A stretch of 64,000 nt of DNA from Phytophthora sp. 'mugwort' (GCA_033558025.1 JAUCEF010000007.1:6448001-6512000); one strand, 5' to 3'. Numbered from the stretch's first letter, positions 1 to 11,150 are shown. Made by a program: numbers and translations. The notes: generated from the letters alone by a model not told the origin.

Positions 1-482
1 CACGGACGCGGACTGGGGCAGCAATCTGGACGACCGCCGCTCGGTATCCGGGATCATGATCATGATTGGCGGCGCGCCGGTCGTTTTCAAGTCCAAGTTC
101 CAGCGCACGGTGGCGCTGAGCTCGGCGGAGGCGGAGTACATGGCGTTAAGCCTGTGCACGCAGGAGGTGCTGTGGACCCGTGCGATGCTCAAGGACCTGG
201 GTCATGAGCAAGTGGGAGCGACGCAAGTCTGGAAGGACAACCAAGGTTGCCATTGCACTGGCAAGCAACGCCGGCTACAATGCGCGGACCAAGCACGTCG
301 ACATCAGGCACCACTTCATCCGCGAGAACGTGGCCCGGGACATCATCACGGTGGACTATCGTTGGGACGGAAGGTCAGCTGGCGGACATGCTCACGAAGG
401 CGGTCGGGACGAAGAGACTGCAGTTCTTGCTCGCAGGGAGCGGCGTCCGAACCAAGACCGCTCAGCATGCGGCGAGTGGGAG
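1..482 (+). pseudogene. Copia RNase H, 3' end of pol (truncated by window edge)
   Basis: The translation starts inside a Ty1/copia RNase H domain: a DADW motif, then GGAPVVFKSKFQ and the hallmark SSAEAEYMAL. The frame then shifts twice. ALASNAGYNARTKHVDIRHH lies in the next frame at about 258-320, and QLADMLTKAV, the usual copia C-terminus, lies in a third frame at about 378-410. The domain would degrade the RNA strand of the cDNA hybrid during reverse transcription in the particle. The two indels make it non-functional. A purine-rich stretch (about 471-482) directly before the LTR fits a polypurine tract. The rest of the element lies outside the window. Confidence 0.85.
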
Positions 483-763
483 TGTTGATGTGTGCGCCGT
501 ATATGCGAAGCGGTGACGTCATGCCCATGCGCAGTGATGACACGATGCGTGCGGGCACATGCAGCGATGACGCAATGCATGCGAGCTCACGCAATGGCGT
601 TGTGCTGAAAGGGGGGCAGTTGAGAACACGTGGATGGATCGGATTGGTCGATATTCCGATTTACTCCTGGGACACAAGGTAAGTAGAAGCAGGTTAGCAA
701 GAGTAAGGAGACAATAGAACTCACTTCGGCATTTGCCCTCAAACCAACAAGAGCATCTCAACA
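483..763 (+). repeat. Copia 3' LTR
   Basis: This 281-bp segment begins TGTTG and ends CAACA, a perfect 5-bp inverted terminal repeat of the TG...CA type. It directly follows the polypurine tract and the end of the Copia RNase H frame. Inside it the sequence has many short GCGnnGATGA-like repeats. The partner LTR is outside the window, so target-site duplication cannot be checked. Confidence 0.7.
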
Positions 764-764
764 G

Positions 765-978
765 GAAGCGTCGGGCAAATTGTTGACGCTATCATGGGCA
801 AGCGCAAGAGCTCGGAGCCATGGAGTACCATATTCGGCGGGTGGGTGAGGAAAAGGCTACCTGGGAGCCTTTAAAAAGATTCACCAAGTTTCCGGTCTAA
901 TACAAGAGTACGAAGCCAAAAAAGCAAAAAACGCCCAAGAAAACGCCGACGCAAATCAAGCTGAAAAGCTGAAAAGGT
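765..978 (+). pseudogene. chromodomain relic (chromo/Gypsy integrase tail or chromodomain protein)
   Basis: Three partial frames join into a chromodomain-like stretch: QIVDAIMGKRKSS (770-810), then EYHIRRVGEEKATWEPLKRF (820-882), then GLIQEYEAKKAKNAQ (about 895-940) ending at a TAA near 978. The ATWEPLKRF portion matches the aromatic-cage WEP signature of chromodomains that bind methylated histone H3. Such domains commonly end the integrase of chromo-type Gypsy elements. I see no integrase core just upstream, since a Copia LTR abuts it, so only the tail survives. The frame changes show it is dead. Confidence 0.55.
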
Positions 979-1779
979 AATATATCTTTGTATATTTGGA
1001 TCTTACTTATTATTCAGCTACCCAATCCAACAAACCAAGAAAACATACAATTTTCTAGATAAAGTGACTGTCAGCCTAGTGAATCAGCACGCGTCGAACA
1101 AAGCGAACTCGAGTCAACCGAGAGAACGCGTAGTCCAGCAAGGGAGCCAGCTCGACCTGTCGTCGGAAGCAAAGCAACCACAAGTCGTCACGTAGAGCAT
1201 AAAGCGTGGACTTGCGCTGAGGACCCACGACTACACCCGCGCACAGACACACCAGGCGCAAGCAGAAAGTAGTCCAGTTCGAGGCATGCCCCCACACCAT
1301 CCAATCGGTATTGGATCTGGTTGACACCAAGCGTGTCTTCACAAATATGTGGGCGCAATCGACACGAGCAGCTCGATAGACTTGGCGGATGAATGTCCAT
1401 AGTGTGGACCACGCAACTCCATCAGCCGTGATCGGATTCCCGTTATCAGTACGCGACTATTAATATTGGCCCAACTTAGCTTCTGAATACCAGTTAGAAA
1501 CCCCGATAGCGTCTACAGCAAGGCGCAAGGCGTGAAAACCCAACGACCATCTATGGAGTCCCCCATTGCCTGTGAAAACTCGTCAGGCCGAGAGAGTGCG
1601 AATTCCGCCAACGTCGTGGGACACCAGCAGCTTTGAAATCACCTACGAGCTTCAGGTACTCAGCAAACCGTCCTCTTCCAAAAGCCAATGACGCTGCCAG
1701 GAACCGGCAAGTTACCGGGCGCGACGATATAGTTCACAAAGTACCGAGAGTCCGAAGTCATACGAGTACCCAGTCGGTC

Positions 1780-1927
1780 AGTTATGGTCCAAACGAGCCA
1801 CCGATCTGAAGTCGCACGAGCACGAGCATCGTGAGTAGGAGTTTTTTCGATTAGCAGCATTCGTGAGGGTCTGACGAGTAACACGACCCCCAGTAGAGCG
1901 TGAGGCGGGCTGCTTGGTACGCGCCAT
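1780..1927 (-). pseudogene. histone H3 N-terminal-tail-like reading frame, degenerate
   Basis: From an ATG at 1927 the minus strand reads MARTKQPASRSTGGRV, then about 12 more residues (28 in all, to about 1844) that align without gaps to the canonical H3 tail with roughly half identity. The six-residue MARTKQ start and the STGG core are exact. Lys9 is replaced by Arg. After residue 30 the frame loses recognisable H3 similarity and hits a stop near 1780. No H3 globular fold can be read with confidence downstream. It may be a decayed H3-variant gene or retrocopy, or a chance tail-like peptide. There is no polyA or TSD evidence. Confidence 0.4.
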
Positions 1928-2137
1928 GGCAAGCCCTCGAGGGAGCGAGTGGTAGCTCTGCCAAGGGCGCAACAAGAGTCAAGCCGAAACTGAGGTCGGG
2001 AGCGCCGGGGCAGGCAAATTGCAGAATGATTCCCTTCGCTGGAGTCGGGAGACTATAACGACTCTAAACAAAACGACCCAAGCTCAGCTAAACACCGAGA
2101 ACGACGGCCAGACCCGAAGACGAGCGAAGTAACGGCA

Positions 2138-2215
2138 CTACAAGACACCACTTCAAGGTCATCCGATATGACAGGTCTACAAGAAAGTACTTCAAGGTCA
2201 TCCGATATGACAGGA
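2138..2215 (+). repeat. 39-bp tandem duplication
   Basis: Two adjacent 39-bp units (2138-2176 and 2177-2215) share a perfect 26-bp core, beginning ACTTCAAGGTCATCCG, at 2150-2175 and 2189-2214. They differ only in the spacer between CTACAAGA and the core. Surrounding sequence (1980-2740) shows no gene that I can support. It includes AT-rich stretches and short dyads around 2660-2720. Confidence 0.8.
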
Positions 2216-2999
2216 CTTCGATTTGTAGGAGGGCTGAGGGTATTTAATTCAGGTCGAAGTACATTATCTTAAGGAAAAGGTTATAGGATAATACGGGGCT
2301 CCTGTAACCAATTATGTCGGTTGTAGGCGTTTGGTCGAGGAAATACCGCACTTTGATTTCCCCGTCAGCCCCATACGAGCATCCTCCTCCTCTGCCTCTC
2401 CCCACGGCCTCACATTGATATATGCAGATGCTGCGTGTCCTTCTCGTAGTATGCCTCGTTACGATCGGTTATTGCAGTCTTGCAGGTTGAATGACGGTTC
2501 CGTATATGCTGTTGTGCGGGCCACACAAGGCTAAACCGCGAGGATTAGAACGTTTAAAAAAAACGCTCCCAAGGTTTGGCGGTGTTGACGAAACGTTTAC
2601 ACAACTTCAAACTTCACACGATTGAACCGTGTGGCATTGGCCAACCATTGCGCGATCTGACCAATAACCTTGGGAGGAAAATATTGTGGAATTATTGGCC
2701 AATTGGGCCAGATTTGTCCAGTAATTGAGGAACGACCTAACGCATCAGCACGGACCTCGAAATGAGCAGTAGAAGTGAGCTGAAGCAGCGAGTAGAACAG
2801 GTAACGACCTAATACACGACCATGCCCCGTGAAACGAGTTGTGATGCGAGCTGGAACACCGAGAGGAACGCTTTCTACGGCTTAACACACAACCACACCC
2901 CGCGCATTGAGTAGTGTAGCGCGCTGGAACAGCGAGATGAGCGGGTTGGGGCAATGGTTGGAGAGAGTTCAGAGGATGTGGATGTCGGTTCTCGTTGCT

Positions 3000-3490
3000 G
3001 CGCTGATGGCTAATTCGTCCCCTTAGAGCGAAAGCCACGAGAGGGAATCGGCGACTACATTTGTGTGCCGTTGTATACATGTATAAATCATTTCGGGCCC
3101 GAATTCCTGACTCTCGAGTAGCCAGCGGAGGATCTGAGGATTACTGAAGTTTCCTCGGCCTGAGTTGTTGTGGTTTGTATAGACGCTGACTCGTCGTCTT
3201 CAAAACAAATGAACGAGCGGAATTCACGTAACATTTAGATAACACCGAGTACCATTTTTTTCATCGTATAGTGCTCTTGTGTTCCCGTACGCTTCCTTGA
3301 TGAAATGTCAGGATTTGCCTCTTACGTGATCACCCCATCCAATTGCTCTGCTGAAGCATCCGTGTTGACATTAAATACTTGTTGAAATCGGGATAGGCAA
3401 GCGGAGCTTGCTTTGCAACCATATGCTTCGCAGCTTCGAATTGATGCCCGTTCCTCGCTTCTCGTCCACTCGAATGCAGGCCCTGAAAAC
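3000..3490 (-). pseudogene. Gypsy RT connection/RNase H relic
   Basis: Read on the minus strand the order is AFEWT (about 3480), then KHMVAKQAPLAYPDFNKY (3390-3450, the start of Ty3/Gypsy RNase H), and further on VSVYTNHNNSGRGNFSNP, ILRWLLESQEFGPEMIYT and NVVADSLS (about 3180-3010). Each block is in a different frame, so the gene is dead. It continues the reverse transcriptase seen at 4750-5850 on the same strand, with about 1.2 kb of foreign DNA (hAT relic) between them. Confidence 0.75.
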
Positions 3491-3564
3491 AATTATATCC
3501 GACGCAGTCATAACTGTATTTTAACATATAAATGTTTATTACAGGTTGATTTTTTTTAAACACT

Positions 3565-4745
3565 TTTTTTTTAGCAGAAATGTGTAATGCAATTTAATAA
3601 CATATCGATTCAAGGCGGTGCGTCCACAGCCACCCGCTTGCGTGCGCTGGTAGCCATTACCGGGCCTCCGGCTCCAAATCATCCACTTCGAATTGCAAGC
3701 ATAGTGGACAGCAAATGGCTCTGGGCATTCTGCTACGACGCCTACGGGGCGTTCAACAACGCCTGCAACGAGTGCGGCACAGCGAGGAAGCAGCAGATCG
3801 ACACCCAACCTGATGTCCCATATCGGACAAGGGGAATCCGACTGTTTAATTAAAACAAAGCATTGTGATGGCCGGAGACGGTGTTGACACAATGAGATTT
3901 CTGCCCAGTGCTCTGAATGTCAAAGTGAAGAGATTCAACCAAGCGCGGGTAAACGGCGGGAGTGACCAGATGTACGCGACGGTGTTGATGGTTGTGGTCT
4001 CGACGCGTTCGGATTCGTCTCGCATGGCGATAGCCAATGTCGACAACCCGGTGACGCGGTCAATAAGCAATGACCGTCTGTCTCCTCCAAGACCCTGAAG
4101 TAATACATGCAGACGGTGGCCAAGGGTGTGGGCGCTGCCGTCGACTGAGAGCTGGTCAGCTCGTCCGGCTTGATGATAATATAAATGGAATATTATTTAA
4201 CATATTTGAAGTAAATCCTATTAATATAAAACCTACATGACTTATTGCACTTGTTCGACGGGTGGTCCCACGGATCCAAGCCCGACGTGGGTCTGTACGG
4301 CATCTACAGCGTGATGGGGCGTGCCGCGAGCGGCTTCCCTCGCTCTCCCCGCTGGAGGAGGGCAGCCATACCGTGGAGGGCTACAGCAAGATGATGCGGT
4401 TGGTCTCGACCTACCACAGACATGGTGGGTCGAGCACCGACCGCATCATCATGGAGTTCGTCATCGGCGACAACTGCAGCACTACCAAAAGATCGCCATG
4501 CTCCTCGACGTTACTCTAGTTGGGTGCGCAAGTCACCGGTTTTCATTTGGCCGCTAACCGCTTCCTCGCGGATTACGACCACGTGCTCGCCGTCGTCAAC
4601 AACCTCATTATCCAGCTGCAGTACTGTAACAATGCACATGCATGAGCGGCCTGCAATACATTCAGTCATGTATTCGGACTGCATGCGTACTGAAGTCGTT
4701 ATCACGGCTCGCTGTAAGCCTCCAGTTTCGTTTGGTTTTACTGTA
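3565..4745 (+). mobile_element. hAT transposase relic inside a Gypsy element
   Basis: Plus-strand fragments in several frames follow hAT transposase order. NACNECGTARKQ (3765-3800) resembles a BED zinc finger. NPVTRSISNDRL runs into YMQTVAKGVGAAV (4045-4130). An AT-rich gap of about 85 bp follows. Then DGWSHGS (4258) leads to GDNCSTTKR and LVGCASHRF (about 4460-4540) and LAVVNNLIIQLQYCNN (4590-4635). The catalytic core is cut off after this point. The relic lies exactly between the RT part and the RNase H part of the minus-strand Gypsy, so I infer that it inserted there. Confidence 0.6.
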
Positions 4746-4749
4746 TTGT

Positions 4750-6245
4750 CCTAGACCTGCTCGAACGGTCGATTAACCGAAGTCAGTGCCATGATCGGTG
4801 CCAATGGCCCCGATAGTCCTCTCCACCTGTCTTTGTAATAATTGGTCATTCCGAAGAATTCTTTAAGTCCCGTATGTTTCGCAGTCGTTGGAGTCGCTGG
4901 ACCTCTTTGACATATCTATTTCCCTCCGTAATCACCGGGAAACCCTGAGTACTCCACTTCCTTCATGCAAAACTCACTCTTTTAGTGTTGGCAACTAATC
5001 CTGATTTTTCTAGTCGTCGTAAAACCAATATCCAGGATTCGAGGTGCTGTTCAAATGACTACGATAATCCCAGCACGTCGTCGAGATAAATTCGCGCGTA
5101 CGCGGGGTCGTCTGAGAGCTTCTGCACCACTGCACAGAATTCGTCGAAGGCTTTGTTAATAATACTCATTAGTAGTGGGCGATAGAGGTTCTCCCCCGAC
5201 GGTAGTACAATAGCTGTACAGGCCGACTCTCCTCCATGAGTTATCTACTATAGTATCCCACCACCAAGTCCAGGGCTGGCACAAATGCCGGCTGTGTAAG
5301 TTCTCGCATCAAGCCATGTGTTTGGGATAACGGGAAGAAGCGGTGGAACCGACATTTGTTTAATCCGCGGAACGGGAGAAAGCGTACAGTGCCGTCCTTG
5401 TTAGGGATCATAGCATGGAGATGCCCATGTAGAGTCTTTATCGGCTTCAAGCACTCCTGATCTCACTCTCTCGAGTTCCTGGAGCACTGCGGCTCTGTGA
5501 ATGGTTGGCACTGCATACGGCTTCTGAAAAAAACGGGGGGGGGGGCTTCCAAGCTTAACCGGTAGCAGTATGGCGGCATGTCGACACGTCCAATTTCGGG
5601 ACTCGATATGGTTCAAAAGCAAGTATATCAGACGCTTATATTGCTCGGCGGATAGATGCTCCTTTGGCACTGTTTTTCTAGATCCTGGTCTCGTTCCGTA
5701 ATATCCAGTATCTTCAGCGTTCACTTGTCTGCATCTAGGGTTCGCGAACGCCACTCGCACGCCCGGCTCCAGTTGGGTCTGTATTTTCAAGGCAAGATTG
5801 TCCCGACGGATCTCGCCTTTCTGATAATCAATCACCATTCCCTGTTACTGAAAGAAGTAGTTGCCCAACATCACTGGGTACATAGCTTGTCCACGATCTT
5901 GCAGTCGTTGTGAGATTCACGCTTGTCTGAAAATTCCGGGAGAACGAATGGCAATCGAATTGAGCCTATCGCCCCCTGGATCTCGCTGTTCGCGTTGCGG
6001 TATCGCATTCCTCCTCTTTGTCGTTTGGTCGCGACACTAGTTCATTGGCTATCAACGACGACGTGGTCGCCGTGTCCAGTAACACGGTATATGTTTATTT
6101 GCTAAGTAAATATTTCAAGGTCGATTTCCTCCATTGGGTGGGGAATCCGGTCCGGATATCTCCGATGGTGCCTACGCCCGTCACCTACCCTCAACCACCG
6201 AGTCTACATACCAACAGCTCATCCGATCGGCGTTCGCACTTTCGC
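4750..6245 (-). pseudogene. Gypsy protease and reverse transcriptase
   Basis: The minus strand gives the order protease, linker, RT. VLLDTATTSSLIA (about 6095-6055) is an aspartic protease site with the Gly of DTG changed to Ala. The linker runs from about 5838. TWASPCYDP and NKDGTVRFLPF, then FRGLNKCRFHR and ALDLVVGYYS (5440-5240), are RT motifs. ARIYLDDVLG (about 5100-5070) keeps the catalytic YLDD. FFGMTNYYKDRW (about 4860-4820) is the end of the palm/thumb. Stops and frameshifts separate the pieces. Its gag lies at 7640-8560 beyond a mariner insertion, and its RNase H at 3000-3490. Confidence 0.8.
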
Positions 6246-6247
6246 TA

Positions 6248-7637
6248 CACCTTTTTACCGGTCGTTCTTCCCACATGCTCGGTTCAAAGCAACCAGTCAA
6301 AAAATGGACTATACAGGTCCGACCCGAGACCAATTTTCCGAATCAAAACAACCGTTTCATTTTTTAATCTGAGCACGGTACCACGCTTTTGGTACACTAC
6401 TTGCCCACCTGCATGCCTTTCAACAAGATGGCGTCGGCGATAAACGCAAAGGGATGGTGGATGCACTTACGGCACATCGCTGGAGTTACGACATCCGGGA
6501 AGATATTGTTGGCAGGGTAGAGGAGGAAGGAAGAGCGGTGGTCCGCAATCGTCGTGTGCTCTGGAACGTTTAAATGCTCGCTCGATTTGCTGTCATGTAC
6601 TTCTTGACTGCCGCCTTGTAGACTGAGAAGATATTCTCAATACCGTTCAGCATAGGCGAGTAAGGGCCTAGACGCAGGCACGCCGCACCAGCAAACTCGG
6701 CCTCATTAAAAACTTCCTCGGCGCGGCTGTGGCACGGTGCGTTATCTACAACGACCACCACGTTGCTTAGCGGTTCTCGGGTGGCTTGATCACGCAGCAT
6801 GGCACGCTTATAATTGTTAGCAGCCCCGTTATTAAAGAAACCGAAGCGTCCTTCATGGTACTCAACCCCTTCGGGCGAAATTGTCGCTATAACATGGATA
6901 TTTCCCTTGCTCGAGTGTTGAAGTCCACAGCAAGTGTTCCCGCCGTTCTCCAGCCGTAGCTCCTGCTCACCCAGATGTTGAAATTCGTTCATCCAGGTAT
7001 AGTATATTATTCTTTGCAGCGATGTACTGGAGGAGTTTGATGGCAAACTGTTCCTCTTGATCTTGTTTTCCGGTGTGTTGCGACAATTGTTGTCTCGGTG
7101 CGTTTTCTTGAGTGTGAAGCAACGACCATCAAAGTTTGCGCGCACAGTCTGCACTCCAACGCGAACACCAAACTCTTCAACAGACGCTCTTGCATTTCGC
7201 GTAGTGTTAGGTGGCAGTTCTCCGACAGGGGCCCTTCCAAGTACTCCAAATGGTGCTCTTCTAACTTGGGGTTGTAGCCTCCCCGCCTCGCCTATAGGGT
7301 GGCGCGTGAAGTCCCCCAGTCTTCCTCGCCCGTTGCACCCTGTGCCGCGCAGTTTCCAGCTCCACTTCGTTGTGGATTGCAACGAGCCGCCAGTTTCTGC
7401 CTTCTGCAGCTGCTTTGAGTACTCGGGCTCACTCTTGGTTAGTGCACGTCTTCCCCATCGTGCAAAATCGCTAATGTGGGGCAGTAGTCGTATTTAAAAA
7501 GGCTCAGGTCGTTTTGAAGTGAGCATTTTCTTTAGTGTTCTAGAACTATACACGCAGATATATATTTCGTATACACGTCCCGCTTTTGGCTGGGCGTTTT
7601 AAACTATGCAATGGGGAAGAACGACCGGTAAAAGGTG
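6248..7637. mobile_element. Tc1/mariner-type element with TIRs and TA duplication
   Basis: The left end begins CACCTTTTTACCGGTCGTTC (6248) and the right end is its near-perfect reverse complement (7614-7637, one T fewer). Each end is flanked by TA (6246-6247 and 7638-7639), the classic target duplication of this superfamily. The 1390-bp length and a transposase pseudogene inside support the call. It has inserted in the gag-protease region of the minus-strand Gypsy element, whose coding remains resume on both sides. Confidence 0.8.
6570..7458 (-). pseudogene. Tc1/mariner (IS630-like DDE) transposase
   Basis: The transposase would cut and join the TIRs bounding this element. It starts near the ATG at 7458 (MGKTC). 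HTH-like remains follow in alternating frames: LTLREMQERLLKS, and VRVGVQTVRANFDGRCFTLK leading to KTHRDNN (about 7190-7080). The first catalytic Asp is in YLDER (about 7000) but out of frame with the rest. The second is in VVVVDNAPCHS (about 6760-6730). The Glu is in MLNGIENIFS (about 6650-6620). The 270-residue open frame from 7382 mixes these pieces. At least two indels disable it. Confidence 0.8.
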
Positions 7638-7639
7638 TA

Positions 7640-8560
7640 GTCGTCACTTTGGCCGCCGCGGCCGTGTCTTGATGCATCTGGGAAACGCGCGGTCATGCCT
7701 GAGCTTCCGCTTGATTCGTCCATATTGTCCTTGTTGGCGCTAGATCGGAATCGATGTGAAGCTGGGTTTCTGAAGCAGTCGTCGTCGCCATAGTTAGTCC
7801 AGTCGTTTCTACAGAACCTGCAGCCTTCTCCTGATTTCTGGCCTGCTTGCAGTGTTCCTTGCTTGCGGCCTGTCATCGCCTCTCGCCATGTGGATCCTCT
7901 TGTCCCCTTGCTCTGGCGACGCCCAGTATCGTGTCCCTGTCGTTTCCCCGCGTCTCCATTTTCTTTGTCGCCTGATGCTCGATTTCTTCACAGTGGATGT
8001 AGAGCGCCTTCAACTTGTCCAGGTCCTCCCACCTCGATCTCTGCGGCACAACTTGCATCTGACAGGTCTGAGGCATCCCTGATCTGTAATTTGGCATTGC
8101 TTGGCGGTCGACATCTCGGTTCCATCATCCGACGGCACCCAGCTCGCCAGTTGCACCAACAGTCGAAACCTAACGTCCATACTATTCGACTGTCATGCTG
8201 TGAGCCTTACGTAGTTCTCGTATTTCCCAGTGCAACGCTTGACGGGTGCCTCGTTGACAGTGTCGACAAACCAAGCTTTCCATCGCCGTTCGTATCGTCC
8301 GCATCGAAGGCCGCCCACCATCCACGGCGTACATATAGCGGTCTTAAAGCTGGTCGAGGTTCGGTCCTACAAGGAGCTGTGAAAGTACCCATAGGAAGAC
8401 TCGAATCCCGGCCAGTGAGTCAGTCAGGTCTAAGGAGTGGACAATTTGCTGAGCTTCACCAGGAACCCCAGCCACAACACCCTCACTTATTTGCTCCGCT
8501 TGAATCTTCCTTGGGACTTGAATTCCTCTGTTTTCGTCTTGGTTCGTCATATCGAATTCT
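7640..8560 (-). pseudogene. Gypsy gag relic
   Basis: Minus-strand frames give gag-like sequence: QIVHSLDLTDSLAGI (about 8430), GMPQTCQMQVVPQRSRWEDL (about 8075-8015), and a Cys/His-rich stretch CRFCRNDWTNYGDDDC (about 7815-7765) that resembles a decayed zinc knuckle. The 8075 block closely resembles one in the Gypsy nested in Copia (GMPRVWQMQLWPQQ, about 33750), so both belong to one lineage. The gag would form the particle shell. It is upstream of the protease at 6.1 kb and separated from it by the mariner insertion. No LTR is recognisable at 8570-8830. Confidence 0.6.
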
Positions 8561-8570
8561 CACATATTGA

Positions 8571-8833
8571 ATATTCAATTTCCTGTGTTAATGTGGTTTG
8601 AAGGAATAATCAAAAGTGCGAACTTGTATGGCGTTAGCCTCTGCTAGTCCCTAAGCATTTTCTATTTAAGATTTCCGGGACTTGCCCTCGGAGCCTTCGG
8701 GGGAGTTTCTAGGCGATGTCCACGCTTCCTGGAGCCATCATAGTCCCTAGTACCTGTAGACGGAATTTAGAACAGACTTTGTCGGCCGGCAACATTTCAT
8801 TCATTGCGTCTTCATTTCCCGTAAAACATTTTT
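8571..8833. other. no gene seen
   Basis: Short AT-rich stretch followed by mixed sequence between the Gypsy gag relic and the hAT pseudogene. A 5' LTR of the minus-strand Gypsy would be expected here, but I could not match it to anything on the far side. Confidence 0.4.
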
Positions 8834-11150
8834 ATGGTTTTGTTTTCGCGTCTTGCCTATATTGCTTTACTTTTTAGTTTCAAGTTGGGAGTGACCCAGC
8901 TTATCCCAAGTGTAGTTTTTTTTTCTCTTGCGCTCGATAAGTCTACTCATCAAGGGACGTCTGATCTCGACGTAAGAGTCCGTTTTGGGCATAATGGAGA
9001 GATGCACAATTACCACTTTCTTGCAATACCACTATTTGAGCGTCATACAGACGAGTACATGTTCGAAGTCTTCGTCGATTTTGGATGCGATATCAGATAA
9101 ATGGAGAATCTCAGTAATTTCTGTGTCTACTGATGGCGCTCCAAGTATGACGGGTAAGGTGAGCGGCTTGGTAACGAGAGTTCAAGAAGTTTATCCTCTC
9201 GGTCTTCTTCATATTTGGTGCAGTCTGCACCCGTTTGACCTGGCCATGCAGCATATATATGCCAGTGCAATGGACTACAAGTTCTATTCGACACTGACTG
9301 GTTTGATTGTACATTTACGGATGCAATAAAATTTGATTAATGCAATGCAATTAACTTTGCCCAAAAGTGTCGAGCACCCGCTGGATATCGATGGGGTGCG
9401 TCATGAAATGGCTTGCAAAACACCACGTTCAATTCGGCGTCACTTGGCCCAGAGGCGCATGCCTGTGCCCCAGAACACTCGTGGTGGCGTATACTTTTCA
9501 TCATTCACGCAATTGCAACGGAGGCTTCCGCGTTTTTACATCTCTTCAAGGAAAGTATGATTTAATGACGGAGCAGCGTAGTAGCCTGCTTGACTTAGTA
9601 CACTCGTACTGTGCGATGCCAGGCACGGTTGGCCCTATGAATCCGTATGATATTAATGAAACTGTAACGGGTCGGAAAGTACCGTGACCTCGTCAATCCT
9701 GGACGGCGAAGTGAGCGGGTAGGGAGGCAGCTGCAAGCCGTGGGACGATGACGAAGTAGTGGCCGGCAGAAAGATATGGCGAAGGATCGCCTCGTGGAAA
9801 CAGACGAGAAGCATGAAGAGACGGGCCGCGGCTGGCAGCAGCTAAGGTCTATCAGTTGCGAATTCGCCAAGTGAAGAGCAAGTGACAGAGAAGGACGGAG
9901 TGGGCGCTGTGGGGAAGCGGCACCTGCAACGTGAGCAGATAGATAGGGACGGAGCGGAGCGCTACAGAGAAGTGGCGTGAAGCACCGGTAGACGGACGAA
10001 CGGCGTGAGTGCTGCACGGGGAACCGGACAGACAGGAGGCAGTGTGTTTTCGAGTCGCTGGGTTGCGACGTAAGTGGCCAGTGTGCTCAAAGTGATTTAG
10101 TGGCGATGATGAAAGGCGAACGATAGCGCCAGGACTTTGTAAGAGAACAGAACAACAAATATGTTGCCGCCAGTGGGTAAGCGCCGACGCAGGAGAAGAG
10201 TTGCTCTCTTGAAGCCATCAGACGAGTTGAAGTTTTCGTGGGTGAACGACGAGTGGCAGCATACGACCAACCCCGGCGTGCAGGGGGGACGACACGCTAC
10301 AAAACGATTAAGTTGAAACCTACAAAAGTGTGCGGGTCGTTCCCCCTCACTGTTAAAAATGCAAGTATTTGTATGGCGGGAACCAGTATATTGGTGTGTG
10401 AGACGATGGCAGATATGGGCAGTACGAATCAACCCAAGTTAAAGCGCATCGCACGATTAACAGCTAGGTTTTTTGTTCAAGCTGCGACGGAATTTCATAA
10501 AATGTGACCGAATGCGCTGAAACCAATCAACTCTTCACGTCAAACCCACACGTACTGCCTCAGCAGTTAGTCGAGATGAGCATGCCTTCGTTCGCCGAGA
10601 TGATGAAGCAGCATCGCACGCGCCTGCTGAGTCATCTCAAACTACCCGAGCACATTGAACAATAGGCGACCCGATCGTGCAGTTTCAGCGAGCTAATCGC
10701 AAAGAGAGGTTACTCCGTGATATGTTGACGGAATGCGAGCAGAACCGAGCTTGCTTCCAGCAGTGCTGGGAATGCCTTCACGGACGATTTTTTTATCTCG
10801 CCAATTCTGTGCTGGTTTTTACGGACGATTTCCTGATCTTGTCACATTTGTGCTGGCGTTGCTAGTGCTTTTCCTAACACAGCAACAGTTGAATCGGACT
10901 TTTCGGTGTCTGGGGTAGAGAAAAACGATCATCGGACTGCACTGACGGACTTCTCTCTCGAAGGGAGATAGGGGGATACCTTTGAGAGAGAATTCCATCA
11001 GTACAGTCCGATGATCGTTTTTAGGGGGATACCTTTGAGAGAGAAGTCCATCAGTACAGTCAGTCAGATGATCGTTTTTCTCTACCCCACAACAAGCAAT
11101 ACAACGCTCTAACGGAGCTAGATCGACGCATTTGCGATGACGCTGAGCCA
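8834..11150 (+). pseudogene. hAT-family transposase
   Basis: Several frames together follow a hAT transposase. FSLALDKSTHQGTSDLD (8920-8970) carries the first catalytic region. SVSTDGAPSMTGK (9120-9160) holds the second Asp. HIWCSLHPFDLAMQH (9210-9255) follows the CxxH motif. WLSMGCVMKWLAKHH (about 9385-9425) is next. LPQQLVEMSMPSFAEMM and QFQRANRKERLLRDML (10555-10735) come later. The C-terminal dimerisation motif is TATVESDFSVSGVEKND (10875-10930), and KQYNALTELDRRICDD (11095-11140) ends it. About 9690-10160 does not fit the protein and may be an insertion. The tail is disrupted by an inverted triplication. Confidence 0.75.
10911..11089. repeat. inverted triplication in the hAT C-terminal coding region
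   Basis: One arm on the plus strand (10911-10964) recurs twice in reverse complement (10979-11022 and 11032-11089). The two reversed copies are also direct repeats of each other, each beginning GGGGATACCTTTGAGAGAGA. The same hAT peptide, VEKNDHRT...FSL, is therefore encoded once on the plus strand and twice on the minus strand. The arrangement can fold into a long hairpin. It looks like template switching or a local inverted duplication within the dead transposase. Confidence 0.85.

Noticed and set aside
2745..3080. 111-residue minus ORF as a gene
   Set aside because: It overlaps the Gypsy RNase H end in another frame and is Ser/Arg/His-rich noise.
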